Below the pieces are notes generated by a model. That model was not told the DNA's origin. It saw nothing but the letters and a program-made list of their open reading frames with translations, and made no database searches. From Erysipelotrichaceae bacterium (GTDB taxonomy: Bacteria; Bacillota_I; Bacilli_A; Erysipelotrichales; Erysipelotrichaceae), in contig JAAYWN010000150.1 of assembly GCA_012516665.1 (NCBI GenBank), positions 1 through 34,515 of the forward strand: 34,515 bases of DNA. The letters are read 5' to 3'. This document shows, one piece after another, positions 31,531 to 34,515 of this stretch; position 1 is the first letter of the stretch; each line of letters opens with the position of its first letter. The translations under genes were made by a program, and so were the position numbers.

Positions 31531-34128
31531 TTACTTCTCAATGCCAACAAATTTGTAGCCTGCATCTTCTACTGCTTTCTTGATCTCTGCTTCCGGAACA
31601 TCTCGGTCAGCAGTGATGACAGCCGTACCTGCATCATGCGATGCTTCCGCCGACACAATGCCCTTTACTCCTTCCAATCCTTCCTTGACATGTTTCTCAC
31701 ACATCATGCACATCATGCCTTCGATCTTTACTGTTTCTTTCACTTTGTTTTCCTCTTCTTTCTTATTGTCCAAAGTAACTGCACATTCTGTTTCTATGGT
31801 ACTGAACGATCTGCATATCTCATCAATTCTATCTGCATCTGCTTTATGTTTCATCGCATGGTCTGAGGATGCATCATGGATCTTTGCAAGATTCAGGCGC
31901 AGTGCATTCATGCATACGGTAAAGCTGGAAAGCGACATGGCGGCAGCGCCCCACATTGGGTTCATCTGGATACCAGGATACAGACCGGCTGCCATTGGGA
32001 TGAGAATGATGTTATAGGCAAAGGCCCAGAATAGATTCTCATGAATATTGCGGATCGCCGCACGGCTCAGACGGATCGCAGCCGCAGCATCGCTCAGTTG
32101 GGAATTCATCAGTACAGCATCCGCTGCATCGATAGCAACATCTGTACCGGCGCCGATAGCCATGCCGATATCTGCCCTGCTCAAAGCTGGAGCATCATTG
32201 ATGCCATCGCCGATCATGAGAACTTTGCCGTATTTCTGCAGTTCTGCCACTGCTTTTTCTTTGCCATCCGGACGTACGCCGGCAATAATATGATCCACCC
32301 CAGCCTGCGTGCCGATAGCTTCAGCAGTACGTGCATTGTCTCCTGTCAGCATCACCGTTTCAATGCCCATAGCTTTGATCTCAGCAATGGCCTTTGCTGA
32401 ATCTGGCTTGATGGCATCCGCAATGCCGATCATACCGAGCAGCTGATCTTCTTTGGCAAAGAAGACCGGCGTCATACCTTGTTCTGCTAAATGTTCACTT
32501 TTTAATATATATTCCTGCGGGACACGGATCTTTGTCTGCAGATAAGCTAACGAGCCAGCATACACTTTCTGCCCCTGCAGTTTTCCTTCCAGGCCATTGC
32601 CTGCATGCACAGCAAATTCATCGATCTCTTCTGCATGCATGTTCCTATCTGCCGCATATTTTATGATGGCTTTTGCCAATGGATGTTCACTATGCTCTTC
32701 CAATGCAGCTGCCGTTAACAGCAGTGTTTCTTCCGTGATGCCTTCGACCGGTATGATCTTGGCGGCTTCTGGCCTGCCGGCTGTTATGGTCCCTGTTTTA
32801 TCTAATACCGCAATCTGGATACGGCCGGTATTTTCCAGTGCTTCTGAGGTCTTGAACAAGATCCCTTGTTTTGCGCCGGCGCCATTGGCCACCATGATGG
32901 CTGTCGGTGTAGCCAATCCCAGCGCACAAGGGCATGAGATCACTAAGACAGATATCGCTCTTTCCAAAGCATAAGATACAGATTGGCCCATCAGGAGCCA
33001 TGCCATCAATACGATCACAGCAATCAGTATGACTGCCGGCACAAATACACCGGATACTTTATCCGCGATCTTTGCTATCGGCGCTTTTGTTGCAGACGCG
33101 TCGCTTACCATCTGAATGATCTGAGCAAATGCGGTATCTTCTCCGATGCGCACTGCTCTGGCTTGAAAATAGCCGGATCGATTCATGGTCGCTGCATTGA
33201 CTTGGTCATTCACTTCTTTATCTACCGGCAGAGATTCTCCGCTCAGGGCAGATTCATCGACGGCTGAGGATCCGGATATCACGACACCATCCACCGGGAT
33301 CGCTTCTCCTGGCTTTACAGCAAAGATATCCCCGATCTGCATTTCTTCGATACCGACCTTCACTTCTCTGCCATCGCGGATCAGCACTGCACTTTTCGGT
33401 GCCATCTTCAGAAGGTTCTTCAATGCATCTGTCGTTCTGCCTTTCGAAACAGCTTCCAATGTTTTTCCGATCGTGATCAGACAGGGAATCATAGCAGCCG
33501 ATTCAAAATACAGCTGATCATGATACAGTGCCATCAGATCCATGTTGCCTGCACCGCTCGTGATCATGACCGTCATCTGATAAAGAACATATACCGACCA
33601 TCCAAACGATACACTGCTTCCAAGTGCGACCAGCGTATCCATATTTGGTGCACCATGGAACAGACTGCGAAAGCCGGAAATAAAGAACTGTTTATTGATG
33701 ATCATGACGACCGCTGCTAACAGCATCTGTGTCAGTCCCAGGCCAAGATGATTATGTTCAAGAAATGATGGAAGCGGCCAATTCAGCATATTATGGCCCA
33801 TTGAAATATACATCAGCAGGATCAGGAATCCTGCCGACCAGATCAGTCTTTTCTTGAGCTTCGGTGTCTCATGATCAGCAAGAGCATCCTTCTGCTCAGT
33901 TATACTATTATGGCAATCGGCTGAATAGGCATCTTTTCTCTGTGCCCCATAGCCAGCACTTTCTACCGCTTTGATCACTGCCTGATCGCTCACATCTCCT
34001 TCCACAAGCAATGTATTGGTCAGAAGAGATACCGAGGCATTCTTCACACCGGGAATTTTAGCTGCCGCTTTTTCAACATGTGACTGGCAAGAGGCACATG
34101 TCATGCCTGTGATTCTATACTGCTTCAT
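31531..34128 (-). CDS. copA: Copper-exporting P1B-type ATPase with N- and C-terminal HMA domains
   Basis: 865 residues. An N-terminal heavy-metal-associated domain (GMTCASC, Cys11/Cys14) is followed by membrane helices with the transport motif [12 protein letters not shown] (Cys399/Cys401), phosphorylation site DKTGT (Asp443), the SEHP nucleotide-binding motif (His482) and GDGINDAPA (640-648). A second, CopZ-like HMA domain is fused at the C-terminus (about 798-865) with CMMC (807-810), after a charged linker. Most CopA proteins carry HMA domains only at the N-terminus. It pumps Cu(I) out of the cytoplasm. It follows csoR after 12 bp with AAGGAGGAG, so the two form one operon. Confidence 0.93.
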   Translation of the reverse strand: MKQYRITGMTCASCQSHVEKAAAKIPGVKNASVSLLTNTLLVEGDVSDQAVIKAVESAGYGAQRKDAYSADCHNSITEQKDALADHETPKLKKRLIWSAGFLILLMYISMGHNMLNWPLPSFLEHNHLGLGLTQMLLAAVVMIINKQFFISGFRSLFHGAPNMDTLVALGSSVSFGWSVYVLYQMTVMITSGAGNMDLMALYHDQLYFESAAMIPCLITIGKTLEAVSKGRTTDALKNLLKMAPKSAVLIRDGREVKVGIEEMQIGDIFAVKPGEAIPVDGVVISGSSAVDESALSGESLPVDKEVNDQVNAATMNRSGYFQARAVRIGEDTAFAQIIQMVSDASATKAPIAKIADKVSGVFVPAVILIAVIVLMAWLLMGQSVSYALERAISVLVISCPCALGLATPTAIMVANGAGAKQGILFKTSEALENTGRIQIAVLDKTGTITAGRPEAAKIIPVEGITEETLLLTAAALEEHSEHPLAKAIIKYAADRNMHAEEIDEFAVHAGNGLEGKLQGQKVYAGSLAYLQTKIRVPQEYILKSEHLAEQGMTPVFFAKEDQLLGMIGIADAIKPDSAKAIAEIKAMGIETVMLTGDNARTAEAIGTQAGVDHIIAGVRPDGKEKAVAELQKYGKVLMIGDGINDAPALSRADIGMAIGAGTDVAIDAADAVLMNSQLSDAAAAIRLSRAAIRNIHENLFWAFAYNIILIPMAAGLYPGIQMNPMWGAAAMSLSSFTVCMNALRLNLAKIHDASSDHAMKHKADADRIDEICRSFSTIETECAVTLDNKKEEENKVKETVKIEGMMCMMCEKHVKEGLEGVKGIVSAEASHDAGTAVITADRDVPEAEIKKAVEDAGYKFVGIEK

Positions 34129-34140
34129 ATCTCCTCCTTT

Positions 34141-34449
34141 CTATTTCATTACCTTCTGCAGAACGGTACATAGTTCATCGATTGCTTCATCGTTGCCGCT
34201 GCGGATATCTTGGGCAACACAGCTGTGAATATGCGATGCCAGCAGGACTTTATTAAAGCTGTTCAAAGCATTGGTCACAGCCGATACCTGGATCAGAATG
34301 TCTGGGCAGTAGCGGTCATCCTCCACCATATTTTCAATGCCCCGGATCTGTCCTTCGATCCTCTTCAGTCTCATCAGCATTGTCTTTTTTTCTTCTGCTG
34401 TTCTTTTCTTATGTCTCCCGCTGCATTGCGGGCATGATCCTTCCTTCAT
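34141..34449 (-). CDS. csoR: CsoR-family copper-sensing repressor
   Basis: 102 residues from the ATG at 34449, preferred over an adjacent GTG because GAGGTG is correctly spaced. The Cu(I) ligand set Cys48, His73, Cys77 has the Cys-x24-His-x3-Cys spacing of CsoR. The helical core MLMRLKRIEGQIRGIENMV fits the family. A short N-terminal CPQC motif is an extra. It represses itself and copA, and releases DNA when Cu(I) binds. The operator lies in its own promoter. Confidence 0.93.
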   Translation of the reverse strand: MKEGSCPQCSGRHKKRTAEEKKTMLMRLKRIEGQIRGIENMVEDDRYCPDILIQVSAVTNALNSFNKVLLASHIHSCVAQDIRSGNDEAIDELCTVLQKVMK

Positions 34450-34476
34450 CACTGCACCTCTTTTCTATGCATCATC

Positions 34477-34506
34477 GTTATATACCCCCATAGGGTATTT
34501 GTACAA
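34477..34506 (-). promoter_or_regulatory. csoR-copA promoter with CsoR operator
   Basis: The inverted repeat ATACCC-N5-GGGTAT (34482-34498) is of the type bound by CsoR (ATACCC...GGGTAT). It occupies the spacer of a promoter with -35 TTGTAC (34501-34506) and -10 TATAAC or TATATA (around 34477-34484). Binding would block the operon until copper is present. Confidence 0.82.
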
Positions 34507-34515
34507 GCAGGATGC

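Noticed and set aside
1-34515. CRISPR array, tRNA or rRNA genes, toxin-antitoxin or phage-defence island
   Set aside because: No regularly spaced repeats, cloverleaf-like sequences or recognisable defence proteins were found on reading the window.

Overview
The window looks like chromosome from a low-to-mid GC Firmicute. Gene content (csoR-copA, ktrBA, a treP-treC-treR set, Rex- and CcpA-type sites, strong AGGAGG ribosome sites) and protein flavour suggest a gut or oral member of the Erysipelotrichaceae or a close relative. That placement is inference; no rRNA or other marker gene is present. No tRNA, rRNA, CRISPR array or prophage was seen.

Layout. 1-1048: the tail of an ISL3-type transposase runs directly into a 5'-truncated, wall-anchored surface protein gene. 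1098-4618: a two-gene heterodimeric ABC exporter, divergent from a LysR regulator (4704-5540). 5566-7702: a membrane-tethered protein kinase with a DUF4190-like membrane protein downstream and a divergent XRE-like regulator. 7790-10459: an ECF transporter S component, a small ribbon-helix-helix-like protein, a class A beta-lactamase-like serine hydrolase and an unknown membrane protein. 10621-12611: the KtrA/KtrB potassium uptake system. 12770-14602: a small Cys-containing protein and a Y-family DNA polymerase coupled to a small partner. 14833-19261: the trehalose operon (treP-treC) with its regulator treR, a near-consensus promoter and two identical operators. 19330-19910: a decayed IS200/IS605-type element whose right end touches the promoter of an ABC-F gene (19965-21518). 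21592-23797: an AmmeMemoRadiSam pair. 23922-28408: an operon of two HypB-like GTPases, a 926-residue multi-Fe-S flavoprotein and HypA. 28651-31359: adhE. 31531-34449: the csoR-copA copper operon.

The most interesting part is 21.6-31.4 kb. Nickel-insertion proteins (HypA and two tandem HypB) flank a large iron-sulfur/FAD oxidoreductase, but no hydrogenase, urease or other nickel enzyme is present in the window. A Rex-like site overlaps the proposed promoter of this operon, and a perfect 16-bp Rex-type inverted repeat sits in the adhE leader. Both units may therefore respond to the NADH/NAD+ ratio. The AmmeMemoRadiSam genes, whose chemistry is not settled to my knowledge, lie immediately downstream on the same strand behind a terminator. 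A second module worth attention is the kinase / XRE-like regulator / DUF4190-like group at 5.6-7.7 kb.
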